Translations under genes and position numbers: made by a program | NCBI GenBank assembly: GCA_002238865.1 | Contig: MPNE01000009.1 | Location: 1 to 64,000 of the forward strand | DNA from: Gemmatimonadetes bacterium bin94 | GTDB taxonomy: Bacteria > Gemmatimonadota > Gemmatimonadetes > Longimicrobiales > Gaopeijiaceae | DNA: 64,000 nt | Direction of reading: 5' to 3' | Notes under the pieces: model-generated | What the model saw: the letters and a program-made list of their open reading frames with translations, nothing else | Databases searched by the model: none | Told to the model about the DNA's origin: nothing | Shown: positions 55,302 to 63,884 of the stretch, one piece after another | How positions within the stretch are numbered: position 1 is the first letter of the stretch | Layout: the number at the start of each line of letters is the position of its first letter

Positions 55302-55360
55302 CCGTCCACGGGCCGCCCGGCCCCGGCCCGGTCGCCGCGTCACCGTCTCCCCGGCCCCGG

Positions 55361-57901
55361 CTACCGTCCCTCCGCCTCCCCAAGCAGCCCACGGTACACC
55401 GCTGCCGCCGAATCCACCCGCGACAGGAAGTGTTCACGCTCCGCGGCCGTGACCCACCGGTCCCGATCCACCACCCGAGCCCGGAACGCCTCCACGGACG
55501 CCAGCAGGAAACGGATGTCGTCGGCCGAGCGGTATTCCCGTCCCCCCGCGACAACCCACACCGGGCTGGTCTGGGCGAAGGCGTAGCCGTCGGCGACCAG
55601 GGGCGAAGCGGGTCCCAGCGCCCGCGCCGCGATCCATCCGCCGTCCTCCAGGCGCACCCGGCTCTCCACCGTGAATCGCTCACCCCGCCCTTCGGCGTCA
55701 TGCACCGCGACAACCGTCCCGTTGACGACGATTTCGACGTTGTCCAGGGGGCTGGATGAGGCCGCCTGAACCTCCACCAACCGCTCCCCCCCGCCCCCTT
55801 CCGGCACGCGGATCTCGCCGCCGGGCTCCACCCCGTCCACCGTGAGGAAGAGCAGGGGACCATTCGTCGCGAAGGTGCGCCGTTCCCGCACGGCCCCGAG
55901 CCACCGGTCCACCGAGAGAGCGCCGTCGAGACGGGCGTAGGTGCGGCTCGCACCGGGGCCGGGATCGCGCCACACGTCCGAGAAGTTGTCCGAGCCCCCG
56001 GTGGCGGCGATGCGGAACCCCGCGTTCAACAAGCGGTAGTACATCACCGCGTTGTCGAGCTCATCGTACCAGAAACAGATCACGTCGTAGAAGTAGCCCT
56101 CTCCCAGGGCGGCATCCACGGGGATCTCCGACGCGCTCACCTGCTCGGGCGTGGCGACCGGGCCGTTGAATGGGTGCATGAAGCCGCCCGTGCCGCCCTG
56201 CTCCCGCGCCGCCGCCAGGTAGTCCGCGTTCAGCACGTCGGCCGCGAACGGGGTGTTCCCCGCGCCCCCCACCAGCGGCGTGATGAACTCGTTGACCCCC
56301 GCGAGGCCCACGTGCCCGAACGAACCCCTGAACTCCTGCGCGTACTGGAGGATGTGCTCATCGGTGGACAGGGGATGGGGGCTCCCCGTCAGGTCGTCCC
56401 AGCGCCCCATGAGACGGGTCCCGTCCATGTGGATCAGCGCGATCGAGACACGCAGGTCCTCGCTGACGAGGTCGTTGAAGAAGTCCTCGTGAGTAAGGCC
56501 GAAGCGTCCCTGGTGCAGGTCGTGGACGTGCGTGTCGCCCGCAAACCAGCCGGCCTCCCGGGCGTCCAGGAGGCGTTCGAGTTCCAGCACGGCGTCGGCG
56601 CGGCCGCCGGGAGGAACGTCCACCGTGACCGTCACGGGCCGGTACTCCATTCCCTTGCGCGCGTGGACCGTCACAGCGCCCGCGGGCACCTCGACCTCGA
56701 ACGTGCCCGTCGTGCGGAAGTAGTGGGTCTCGGTGGGGGTGAGGACGCGGTGGAAGCCGTCGCGGGGAGCGTAGCCGCGCCCGTCGGCGGCGATCACCGA
56801 CACGCGGGCGGGAACATCCGCCCCCCCGGGCCCGGGGACCCGTCCACGGATCCAACCCGTCGGGGAAAGATGCTCGCGGTCACCCACGTCAAGCGTCCGC
56901 CACGAGGCCCGCGCACCCCCCGAGACCGCCATCACGTGCAGCTCGGCAGGACCCCGTTCATTCGACACGAAGGCGATCTCCGTGCCACTGGGGCTCACGC
57001 GCGGCGTGAGTTCATGGCTGATCCCGCCGGTGAGGCGAAGCGGGTTGCCCCCGTCGGCCGCGATCAGCACGAGGTCGTTCGATCCGGCATCGTCCGACAC
57101 GAAGACCAGGCCCCGGCCGTCCGGCAGCCAGTCGGGCCTGGCCCGGTAGGCGGTTTCCTCGTCGCGCACCAGGACCGCTGTCGCGCCGGATCCGCCCCCG
57201 CCCGCCGCCCGCGTCCAAATCGCCCCGCTCCCGGTCACGCCCGGGGACGGCGCCACATAGGCCAGGACCCCTTGCGCGGAGACCCTGGGCTGGTACTGGT
57301 TGCCTCGCCCCTCCACCACCGCTTCCCGCACCCCCGTGGCCACCTCGATCCGGTGAATGTCCATGCCCGTCCCCGCCGTCGCGAAGTAGACGAAGCGGCC
57401 GTCCGGTCCCCACGCGGGCTGCACATCCACCCCGCCGCCCTCCACCAGCACCGTCACGGCTCCCCCGTCCACCTCCAGCAGCGCGATGTCCAGGCCCTCA
57501 CCGGTCTCCACCGTCATCACGATGCGCGATCCGTCGGGGCTCCAACTCGGCTCGAAGTGGTACCAGGGCCCCCGGGTGAGCTGCTCGGCGGCGCCCCCGG
57601 CGGCCGGAATGCGCCAGATGTCGCCCGCCATCGCGAAGGCGATCCATCGTCCATCGGGTGACCATGCCGGGCTCATCGGCCCGGTACTCACGGGGGGGAG
57701 CATGTGCAGTTCACCACGGATGTTCCCCCGGAGGCTCGGATAGCGCAGCACGGAAGCGCGATTCTGCTCCCGGGGCGCCGGATCGGAAACCTCGGGGGCA
57801 TCCGGCACGGAGGGCCCGGCGCAGCCCGCGGTCAGCGCCAGAGCCGCCAGTCCATGACAGAGACCCCTGCCGCATCGGGTCGACGAGACGGTGACGTGCA
57901 T
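55361..57901 (-). CDS. TolB-like propeller fused to CehA/McbA-type PHP hydrolase, lipoprotein
   Basis: An 846-residue lipoprotein (lipobox LTAGC). A PD40 propeller covers about 45-330 (MSPAWSPDGRWIAFAM; PSWSPDGSRIVMTVETG). A beta-sandwich follows at about 335-440. The CehA/McbA PHP metallohydrolase starts at GWFAGDTHVHDLHQG (His near 458 and 460), continues with FFNDLVSEDLRVSIALIHMDG and GFMHPFNGP, and ends in a beta domain. PHP enzymes hydrolyse phosphoesters, or carbamates in CehA. It is convergent with the APC gene, 59 bp apart, and divergent from the second S9 peptidase. It shares the propeller-plus-metallohydrolase plan with the amidohydrolase at 49.7 kb without being its duplicate. Confidence 0.86.
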   Translation of the reverse strand: MHVTVSSTRCGRGLCHGLAALALTAGCAGPSVPDAPEVSDPAPREQNRASVLRYPSLRGNIRGELHMLPPVSTGPMSPAWSPDGRWIAFAMAGDIWRIPAAGGAAEQLTRGPWYHFEPSWSPDGSRIVMTVETGEGLDIALLEVDGGAVTVLVEGGGVDVQPAWGPDGRFVYFATAGTGMDIHRIEVATGVREAVVEGRGNQYQPRVSAQGVLAYVAPSPGVTGSGAIWTRAAGGGGSGATAVLVRDEETAYRARPDWLPDGRGLVFVSDDAGSNDLVLIAADGGNPLRLTGGISHELTPRVSPSGTEIAFVSNERGPAELHVMAVSGGARASWRTLDVGDREHLSPTGWIRGRVPGPGGADVPARVSVIAADGRGYAPRDGFHRVLTPTETHYFRTTGTFEVEVPAGAVTVHARKGMEYRPVTVTVDVPPGGRADAVLELERLLDAREAGWFAGDTHVHDLHQGRFGLTHEDFFNDLVSEDLRVSIALIHMDGTRLMGRWDDLTGSPHPLSTDEHILQYAQEFRGSFGHVGLAGVNEFITPLVGGAGNTPFAADVLNADYLAAAREQGGTGGFMHPFNGPVATPEQVSASEIPVDAALGEGYFYDVICFWYDELDNAVMYYRLLNAGFRIAATGGSDNFSDVWRDPGPGASRTYARLDGALSVDRWLGAVRERRTFATNGPLLFLTVDGVEPGGEIRVPEGGGGERLVEVQAASSSPLDNVEIVVNGTVVAVHDAEGRGERFTVESRVRLEDGGWIAARALGPASPLVADGYAFAQTSPVWVVAGGREYRSADDIRFLLASVEAFRARVVDRDRWVTAAEREHFLSRVDSAAAVYRGLLGEAEGR

Positions 57902-58053
57902 CGGAAATCTCCGTTCGGGTTGGATGCCGGAGTACGCCGGGCGATTCCGCCGGTTCCGGCAGCGGCGGCGAAGTGTCCCGCCGCCTCTGATTTGCCTGTC
58001 GGGCGAACTTGGCGCAAGATCAAGGCAAACCTCCCCAGACGGACTTCGGAGTC

Positions 58054-60444
58054 ATGAACATTCGCCCGGCCCACGCCCTCCCCCTCGCGGCTCCCGCCGT
58101 CGCCCTGGCCCTTCTTCTCGCCCCGGCCCCGGCCGCCTCCCAGGAGGTTGACTATCATCGGGCGGAGCTCCTGCTCGGGTGGCACACGTCCCCGCTGATC
58201 GCGGGCGGCCCCGTCGCCCCCAACTGGATCCACGACACGGACCGATTCTGGTACCGCAACAATACGGGCTCGGGACACGAATTCACCTTCGTCGACCCGG
58301 CGGCCAACGTGAAGCGGCCTCTCTTCGACCACTACCGCCTGGCCGCGGCTCTGTCGCTGGCCGCCGACACCAGCTACGTCCCCGAAAAGCTGCCCTTCGA
58401 CGACTTCGACTTCGTGGACGGCGACGAGGGCCGGATCGAATTCGCGAGCGGTGCGAAGCATTTCGAGTGCGACATCGGCGCGTACATGTGCCAGGCGGGG
58501 GACACCCTGCCCGACGACACGCCCTTCGTGGAATCCCCCGACGAGCGCTGGGAAGCGTTCGTTACCGACCACAACCTCTTCGTGCGGCCCGCGGGCGGTG
58601 GCGACACAATCCAGCTGACCACCGACGGCGAGGAGTTCAACGGCTACGGCCGCGCCTACCCGCGCCCCAACGACGTCAGGAACAAGGTCGTGCGCCGGCC
58701 CGACGTCCATTGGTCCCCCGACTCGCGCAAACTCCTCGTCCAGCGGATGGACCAGCGCGGCGTCGAACATCACCACTACGTCTCCTACACGCCTCAGCGA
58801 ACGGTGCACTACTCGCAGCCCTACGCGCTGCCGGGTGACTCGATCGTGCCTCTGCCCGCCTTCCACATCCTCGACATCGGCGCGACCCTCGCGGCCGATG
58901 GAGCGGACGGCGGAACCGACGGGAGCGGTGGCAACAGCGGCGATCGGCCGGCGACTCGCCCGGCCCCGACCAACGTCCGGGTGGTGCTCGAGCCGCGGCC
59001 GAACCGACTCCAACTGTCCGGATCCCAGGTCGACTCGCTCTGGTCCGCCGACTCGCGCTTCGCGTACGTGAACTGGGAGACCCGCGCATCGAAGACCAAC
59101 CACCTGGCCGAGGTGGACGCGGCCACGGGCGAGTTCCGGATCATCGCCGGCGACGCCTCGAGCACATGGGTGGAGTTCTCACAGCGCAATCCGACCTCCT
59201 GGTTCGTCTCCGAGAGCACCGACGACGCCTTCTGGTGGTCGGAGCGGGACGGCTGGGCGCACATCTGGCGCTTCTCGAAGGACGGGGCCGTCAAGAACCA
59301 GGTCACGTCCGGCCCCTGGGCCGTCGGCGCGATATGGCACGTGGACGAAGCCAACCGCCACATCTACTTCACCGCCTACGGCCGCGAAGAGGGGGTGCCG
59401 TACTACGGCCGCCTCTACCGGATCGGCTACGACGGCGGCGGCCTTGCGACGGTGGCGGGCGAAGTGGGCAACCACCAGGTCACGGTTTCTCCATCGGGAC
59501 GGTATTTCGTGGACACCTATTCCACCATCGGCGACCCTCCGGTTTCGCTGCTGCGCCGCCTGGCGGACGGCAACGTGATCCGCACCCTGGAGACCGTCGA
59601 CATCTCCAGGCTGGAAGCGGTGGGGTGGCGCGCTCCGGAGGTCTTCACGGTGAAAGCCCGGGACGGCGTCACCGACATCTACGGCCTGATCCATTTCCCC
59701 GGGAACCTCGACGAGTCCGGGCTCCATCCCGTGATCGACCACATCTACCCCGGTCCGCAGGTGGGGAGCGTCGGCTCGTGGACCTTCAAGTCGGGCGGCG
59801 AGGACTTCTCGCTGGCGAAGCTCGGCTTCGTCGTCATCCAGCTCGACCATCTGGGCACCCCGCACCGCTCCAAGGCGTTCCACGACGTCTACTACGGCGA
59901 CTTCAACGACAACGGCCTGCCCGACCACGTCACCGCGATCAAGCAGCTGGCCGCCCGCTACCCCTTCATGGACCTCGACCGGGTGGGTATCTACGGCCAC
60001 TCCGGCGGAGGCTTCGCGTCGACCGACGCCATGTTCAAGTACCCGGATTTCTTCCACGTGGCGGTCTCCGGGGCGGGGAACCACGACAATGCCAGCTACA
60101 ACATCTACTGGGCCGAGAAGTACCAGGGGCTCCTCGTGGCCGACTCGGCGAGCGGCACGACCAACTTCACCGACGAGGCCAACAAGACCCACGTCGCCAA
60201 TCTGAAGGGGAAGCTCCTCCTGATGCACGGCGACATGGACGACAACGTGCACCCGGCCATGACCGTGCAACTGATCGACGAGCTCACCAAGGCGAACAAG
60301 GACTACGACCTGGTGTGGGCCCCCGACCGGGCACACGGACTGAACGAGCCCTACTTCATCCGGAGACGGTGGGACTACTTCGTGCAACACCTGCTGGGCG
60401 CCCAGCCGCCCGTGGAGTACGAGATCACACGGCCTGTCAACTAA
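58054..60444 (+). CDS. S9B dipeptidyl-peptidase IV-type exported peptidase (copy 2)
   Basis: A 796-residue paralogue of the peptidase at 24.9 kb: signal peptide ending APAASQE, the same opening (DYHRAELLLGWHTSPLIAGG), a propeller of about 60-525, and a hydrolase domain with triad Ser650 (GIYGHSGGGFAS), Asp729 (GDMDDNVHP) and His761 (RAHGLNEPY). It has its own insertion, a Gly/Asp-rich loop near residues 275-310 (GADGGTDGSGGNSGDRP). ATG 58054 follows a GGAG site. It is alone in its transcript, with the BlaI-M56 pair following after 189 bp. Confidence 0.93.
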   Translation: MNIRPAHALPLAAPAVALALLLAPAPAASQEVDYHRAELLLGWHTSPLIAGGPVAPNWIHDTDRFWYRNNTGSGHEFTFVDPAANVKRPLFDHYRLAAALSLAADTSYVPEKLPFDDFDFVDGDEGRIEFASGAKHFECDIGAYMCQAGDTLPDDTPFVESPDERWEAFVTDHNLFVRPAGGGDTIQLTTDGEEFNGYGRAYPRPNDVRNKVVRRPDVHWSPDSRKLLVQRMDQRGVEHHHYVSYTPQRTVHYSQPYALPGDSIVPLPAFHILDIGATLAADGADGGTDGSGGNSGDRPATRPAPTNVRVVLEPRPNRLQLSGSQVDSLWSADSRFAYVNWETRASKTNHLAEVDAATGEFRIIAGDASSTWVEFSQRNPTSWFVSESTDDAFWWSERDGWAHIWRFSKDGAVKNQVTSGPWAVGAIWHVDEANRHIYFTAYGREEGVPYYGRLYRIGYDGGGLATVAGEVGNHQVTVSPSGRYFVDTYSTIGDPPVSLLRRLADGNVIRTLETVDISRLEAVGWRAPEVFTVKARDGVTDIYGLIHFPGNLDESGLHPVIDHIYPGPQVGSVGSWTFKSGGEDFSLAKLGFVVIQLDHLGTPHRSKAFHDVYYGDFNDNGLPDHVTAIKQLAARYPFMDLDRVGIYGHSGGGFASTDAMFKYPDFFHVAVSGAGNHDNASYNIYWAEKYQGLLVADSASGTTNFTDEANKTHVANLKGKLLLMHGDMDDNVHPAMTVQLIDELTKANKDYDLVWAPDRAHGLNEPYFIRRRWDYFVQHLLGAQPPVEYEITRPVN

Positions 60445-60448
60445 CGTC

Positions 60449-60535
60449 TACATTGTGTACTGCCGCCCCGCGACTCCAACGCCGCCCCGCGCTCCTAAGA
60501 TTTTAGTTGACATTCGGCGGACCGCTCATTAACGT
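60449..60535 (+). promoter_or_regulatory. Promoter and candidate BlaI-type operator ahead of the regulator pair
   Basis: TTGACA at 60507-60512, a 17-bp spacer and TAACGT at 60530-60535 match a sigma70-like promoter about 100 bp before the regulator start. TACA-TTG-TGTA at 60449-60459 resembles the TACA/TGTA half-sites of BlaI/CopY operators. An 11-bp GC-rich unit (GCCGCCCCGCG) also repeats at 60462 and 60481. Auto-regulation is inferred from family habit. Confidence 0.5.
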
Positions 60536-60633
60536 CCCCATGAGAACACGGGAGTCGGGATCGGGGGGCGCTGGCGGATGAAACCGGGAGCGCCTCCGGC
60601 CCGGAACATCTCCACGATCTGACGAGGGATACC

Positions 60634-61029
60634 TTGGGCCGCACGCTGACCGGACGGGAAATGGACATCATGGCCGTCCTCTGGGACCTGGAATCGGCCA
60701 CCGTCGCCGAGGTCAGGGGCCGTCTGGATGACGACCTGGCGTACAACACGGTCCTCACCATCCTCCGCATCCTGGAGGCCAAGGGGCTTGTCGGCCACGT
60801 GAAAGTCGGACGCGCTCACCGCTACCACCCATACCTGGGGCGGGAAGAGGCCGGGCGATCCGTGCTTGGTCGTCTCCGCGACAAGGTCTTTTCCGGATCC
60901 GCCGAACTCCTCATGACCCAACTCGTGTCGGAAGAACAGCTGTCTCCCGAGGCCGTGACAAGGCTGCGGGAGTTGCTGGACAAGCGCATGGCGGAGCTGG
61001 ACCGCTCCAAGAAGGAGGAAGAGGAATGA
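60634..61029 (+). CDS. BlaI/MecI/CopY-family repressor
   Basis: A 131-residue winged-helix repressor starting at TTG 60634. LTGREMDIMAVLWDLESATVAEVRGRLDDDLAYNTVLTILRILEAKGLVGH is the BlaI DNA-binding domain, with the recognition helix in AYNTVLTILRILEAKGL. The C-terminal dimerisation helices (EAVTRLRELLDKRMAELDRSKKEEEE) and a protease-sensitive middle part fit the family. The stop overlaps the M56 gene (ATGA), so the pair forms a BlaI-BlaR1-like module in which the membrane protease relieves repression. No beta-lactamase gene is adjacent, so the regulon is unknown. Confidence 0.92.
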   Translation: MGRTLTGREMDIMAVLWDLESATVAEVRGRLDDDLAYNTVLTILRILEAKGLVGHVKVGRAHRYHPYLGREEAGRSVLGRLRDKVFSGSAELLMTQLVSEEQLSPEAVTRLRELLDKRMAELDRSKKEEEE

Positions 61030-62633
61030 CTGCTGCATGGATGCTTTGGTCGATAGGAGCAGGTCTGCTGTTCCTCGTCGCGGGGCTGGCCGCCGAGCGG
61101 CTGCTGAACGGGGGCCGCCGGTGGGTGTGGGCCGCCGCCGGGGCCGGGACCGTCCTCCTCCCGGCGGTCAGGTTGCTCTCAAGCGGGGGTCGACCGGAGG
61201 CGCTGCCCGCCGGGCCGCCCATCGCGCTCGAACCGCTCGCGATCACGGTGTCGCGCGACTCCGCCCTGCACTCCCTCGACGAGACGCTGCTCTTCGGGTG
61301 GGTCGTACTCTCTTCGCTGTTGATGGTCGCGGCTCTGGTCGCGGCTGCACGGTTCGTTCGCCGCCGGAGATCCTGGGAAGCCGGGGAGCTGCTCCGGCGC
61401 GACGTGCTGTGGTCCCGCCGTTCCGGGCCGGCCGTCGTGGGACTGCTCAGATCGTCCATCGTGCTCCCCGAGTGGGTGCGGGGGGCCGGCGAGGCACGGC
61501 AGGAGCTGATCCTGACCCACGAGGAGGAGCACCTGAAGGCGCACGATGTCCAGCTCAGGTTCCTCGCCGCCGCATTGCTCGTGGCGTTCCCGTGGAACCC
61601 GGCGCTATGGTTCCAATACCGCCGGCTGGGTCTGGCCCTGGACATCGACTGCGACCGCCGTGTCATCAAGCGCTGGCCGCAACGGCTGCATCTGTACGGC
61701 GATCTGCTGCTCCGTGTGGGGGCCAGGGGCGGCAACATGCCGGGCATTGCAGTGGCGGCGCTCGCCGAGCAGCCCTCCCTCCTGGAGCGCCGTATCCGGG
61801 CGCTGCTGCGGAAGGCTCCCGAAATCCGGATGGCCCAGGCTGCCTTCCTGGTCTTCGGCGCCATCCTGGTCATCGGCATCGCCGTCATGAGCCCCGGAAT
61901 CACCAGCGACGGGGCCGACCTGTCGTCCGAGCCCGCGTTTACGCCGTTCACGGTTGCTCCCGACTACACCAACGCGAGCGAGGTCAGGCGAGCGCTGGAG
62001 AGCGAATACCCGCCGCTCCTCCGGGACGCGGGCATTGGCGGCACGGTTCTGGTCTGGTTCTTCATTGACGAGGCCGGCACGGTCCGGAATTCCTTCGTCA
62101 ACGAGAGCTCCGGCAGCGAAGCGCTGGACGAAGCGGCGCTCCGCGTGGCGCCCGTCTTCAAGTTCACGCCCGCCCTGAACCGGGACCGGGCGGTGCCCGT
62201 GTGGGTCTCGCTGCCCATCACCTTCACGTCGCAGGGGGGACGGGCGGCAGAGGGTGAAGGTGCCGAAACGGAGGCGGCGGAAGCGGCCGTGACGGAGGCG
62301 GGCGCCGGGCCGGATCCGTCCGCCGGACCCGTGGTCACCCCGTACACCGTGGCACCCGACTACACCAACCCGAGCGAGATCAGGCAAGCAATGGAGAGCG
62401 AATATCCGCCGCTCTTCCGAGACGCGGGCATTGGCGGCACGGTTCAAGTCTGGTTCTTCATCGACGAGAGTGGAGAGGTCCGGGAGGCCGCCGTGAAGGA
62501 GAGTTCCGGCAGCGAGGCGCTGGACGAAGCGGCGCTCCGCGTGGCGCCCGTCTTCAAGTTCACGCCCGCCATGAACCGGGACAGAGCGGTGCCGGTGTGG
62601 GTCTCGCTGCCCATCACCTTCACGACCCGGTAG
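61026..62633 (+). CDS. BlaR1-like M56 metallopeptidase with two TonB C-terminal domains
   Basis: A 535-residue membrane protein. Four TM helices flank the M56 zinc site HEEEH (His165, Glu166, His169) in ILTHEEEHLKAHD, with the third ligand region in DIDCDRRVIKRW. Instead of the penicillin-binding sensor of BlaR1, the periplasmic part carries two TonB_C-like domains (YPPLLRDAGIGGTVLVWFFIDEAG and EYPPLFRDAGIGGTVQVWFFIDES, read in pieces). They are separated by an Ala/Glu linker and are almost identical. It likely senses a signal and cleaves the repressor. The TonB domains may touch outer-membrane receptors. No ligand can be named. Confidence 0.9.
   Translation: MTAAWMLWSIGAGLLFLVAGLAAERLLNGGRRWVWAAAGAGTVLLPAVRLLSSGGRPEALPAGPPIALEPLAITVSRDSALHSLDETLLFGWVVLSSLLMVAALVAAARFVRRRRSWEAGELLRRDVLWSRRSGPAVVGLLRSSIVLPEWVRGAGEARQELILTHEEEHLKAHDVQLRFLAAALLVAFPWNPALWFQYRRLGLALDIDCDRRVIKRWPQRLHLYGDLLLRVGARGGNMPGIAVAALAEQPSLLERRIRALLRKAPEIRMAQAAFLVFGAILVIGIAVMSPGITSDGADLSSEPAFTPFTVAPDYTNASEVRRALESEYPPLLRDAGIGGTVLVWFFIDEAGTVRNSFVNESSGSEALDEAALRVAPVFKFTPALNRDRAVPVWVSLPITFTSQGGRAAEGEGAETEAAEAAVTEAGAGPDPSAGPVVTPYTVAPDYTNPSEIRQAMESEYPPLFRDAGIGGTVQVWFFIDESGEVREAAVKESSGSEALDEAALRVAPVFKFTPAMNRDRAVPVWVSLPITFTTR
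61939..62625 (+). repeat. Duplicated TonB-domain segment, 396-bp period
   Basis: The block from 61939 to about 62229 recurs from 62335 to about 62625. GACTACACC anchors lie at 61962 and 62358, exactly 396 bp apart, and long stretches (for example the SEALDEAALRVAPVFKFTPA region) match at the DNA level. An in-frame tandem duplication within one gene is the simplest reading. Confidence 0.85.
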
Positions 62634-62687
62634 CCGCGGACAGGGGAGCCTTCCCGCCAGCGCGTGCAGGGGGCCATACTTCCAGCC

Positions 62688-63701
62688 ATGGCCTCTTCAC
62701 ATGTCGGACTCCGTGCGCCCCTGACCTTCACGCCCCTGCTCAAGGACTACCTCTGGGGCGGTGACCGGCTGGTGCGGCTCCTGGGCAGGAATCTGCCGGA
62801 CGGAGCGATCGCCGAGAGCTGGGAGATTTCCGGTTATCCCGGTACCGCGTCGGTGGTGGACGGGGGTCCGCTCAAGGGTCGCGATCTGCCCGGCCTTGTT
62901 GCCGACTACGGAGTCGATCTTGTCGGTCGCCGCGGGCGGTGGGCAGTCGAGCGAGGAATGTTCCCCCTCCTGATCAAGCTCCTGGATGCCAGCCACGCGC
63001 TCTCCGTGCAGGTACACCCCGACGACGAATACGCCGCCGCGCACCACCCGGGCGAAGTGGGGAAGACGGAGATGTGGTACATCCTCCACGCCGAAGCAGG
63101 GGCGCGGATCATTCATGGCCTGAGCCCCGGGATCGACCGCGCGGCACTGCGCCGGGCCGTGTCGGAGGGGAGGCTCCAGGACTGCCTGAACCGGGTGGCC
63201 GTGCGTCCGGGAGATTCGGTGCTGGTTCCGGCCGGGACCGTGCACGGGATCCTCTCGGGGATCGTTCTGGTGGAAGTCCAGCAAAGCTCGGACCGAACGT
63301 ACCGGATCCACGATTGGGATCGGGTCGGACCCGATGGCGCGCCGCGCCCACTGCACCTCGACCGTGCACTGGACGTGATCGATTTCAAGAGCGTGCCCGC
63401 CCTCGTGGAGCCGCGGTTGGCCGCGGCTGGCGGCGGCTGGCGGCGCGAGGTCGTGGCCGAGTGTGACGACTTCGTGGTGGAGCGGGTGGGGGTGGAGGCG
63501 GGCGCCGTCTTCGAGGCCGACCTTGACGGGGAGACGTTCGAGGCCTGGGGTGTCCTGTCCGGGTCGGCATCCCTCCTCACCGCCCACGACCGCGCCATGC
63601 ACATGGAGGTGGCGCGGTTCGCGCTCCTGCCCGCGACGATGGGTCCGTTCGCGCTGCGGGCCGCGACGGATGTGGTCGCGCTTCGTGCCTACCTGCCGTG
63701 A
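62688..63701 (+). CDS. manA: Mannose-6-phosphate isomerase, class I
   Basis: A 337-residue cupin enzyme that interconverts mannose-6-phosphate and fructose-6-phosphate. LKDYLWGGDRL opens the protein. Zn ligands are in SVQVHPDDEYA (Gln and His), KTEMWYIL (Glu) and GTVHGIL (His), with VEVQQSSDRTYRIHDWDRVG typical of the short Bacillus-type PMI. Length agrees with that group. ATG 62688 is used, while GTG 62664 is also in frame. It supplies mannose for GDP-mannose and exopolysaccharide or glycolipid synthesis. It is 54 nt after the M56 gene and may be read through from it, and a GC-rich hairpin follows. Confidence 0.92.
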   Translation: MASSHVGLRAPLTFTPLLKDYLWGGDRLVRLLGRNLPDGAIAESWEISGYPGTASVVDGGPLKGRDLPGLVADYGVDLVGRRGRWAVERGMFPLLIKLLDASHALSVQVHPDDEYAAAHHPGEVGKTEMWYILHAEAGARIIHGLSPGIDRAALRRAVSEGRLQDCLNRVAVRPGDSVLVPAGTVHGILSGIVLVEVQQSSDRTYRIHDWDRVGPDGAPRPLHLDRALDVIDFKSVPALVEPRLAAAGGGWRREVVAECDDFVVERVGVEAGAVFEADLDGETFEAWGVLSGSASLLTAHDRAMHMEVARFALLPATMGPFALRAATDVVALRAYLP

Positions 63702-63704
63702 AAA

Positions 63705-63738
63705 CGGGCGGGCCGGCCCTGGAGGCCGGATCCGCCCG
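63705..63738 (+). terminator. GC-rich hairpin after manA
   Basis: CGGGCGG at 63705-63711 pairs with CCGCCCG at 63732-63738, and inner CCGG pairs lengthen the stem. It begins 4 nt after the manA stop and lies between convergent manA and tRNA-Lys. No U-tract follows, so it is a weak or factor-assisted terminator candidate. Confidence 0.5.
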
Positions 63739-63768
63739 CGAGCAGCCCGTGGCCATACGCCTTCACAG

Positions 63769-63841
63769 TGCCCCGCCAGGGACTCGAACCCCGAACCTGC
63801 CGATTAAGAGTCGGATGCTCTACCAGTTGAGCTAGCAGGGC
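63769..63841 (-). tRNA. tRNA-Lys (anticodon CTT)
   Basis: A 73-nt cloverleaf on the minus strand. Acceptor GCCCTGC pairs with GCGGGGC (one G-T), the D arm is GCTC/GAGC with AACTGGTA, the anticodon loop is CTCTTAA with CTT at 34-36, and the T arm is CGGGG-TTCGAGT-CCCTG. The 27-43 pair is mismatched. No CCA is encoded: the discriminator A is followed by CTG. It reads AAG codons, the common Lys codon in this GC-rich DNA. Confidence 0.95.
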
Positions 63842-63855
63842 GAATTGAGCCGCTA

Positions 63856-63884
63856 AAGATATACTCCGGCGCGTCCCGGGCCAA
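63856..63884 (-). promoter_or_regulatory. Putative tRNA-Lys promoter
   Basis: On the minus strand TTGGCC (63884-63879), a 17-bp spacer and TATCTT (63861-63856) precede the mature tRNA end by about 15 nt. The 14-bp palindrome CGCTTCCGGAAGCG (63885-63898) abuts the -35 element and may be an upstream terminator stem or a protein site. The remaining sequence to 64000 holds no gene I can support, only a small AGCGCC/GGCGCT hairpin at 63964-63981. Confidence 0.45.

Noticed and set aside
60634-62633. Beta-lactam resistance operon
   Set aside because: The M56 protein lacks the penicillin-binding sensor and no beta-lactamase gene is adjacent. The pair is a BlaI-M56 module with unknown signal.
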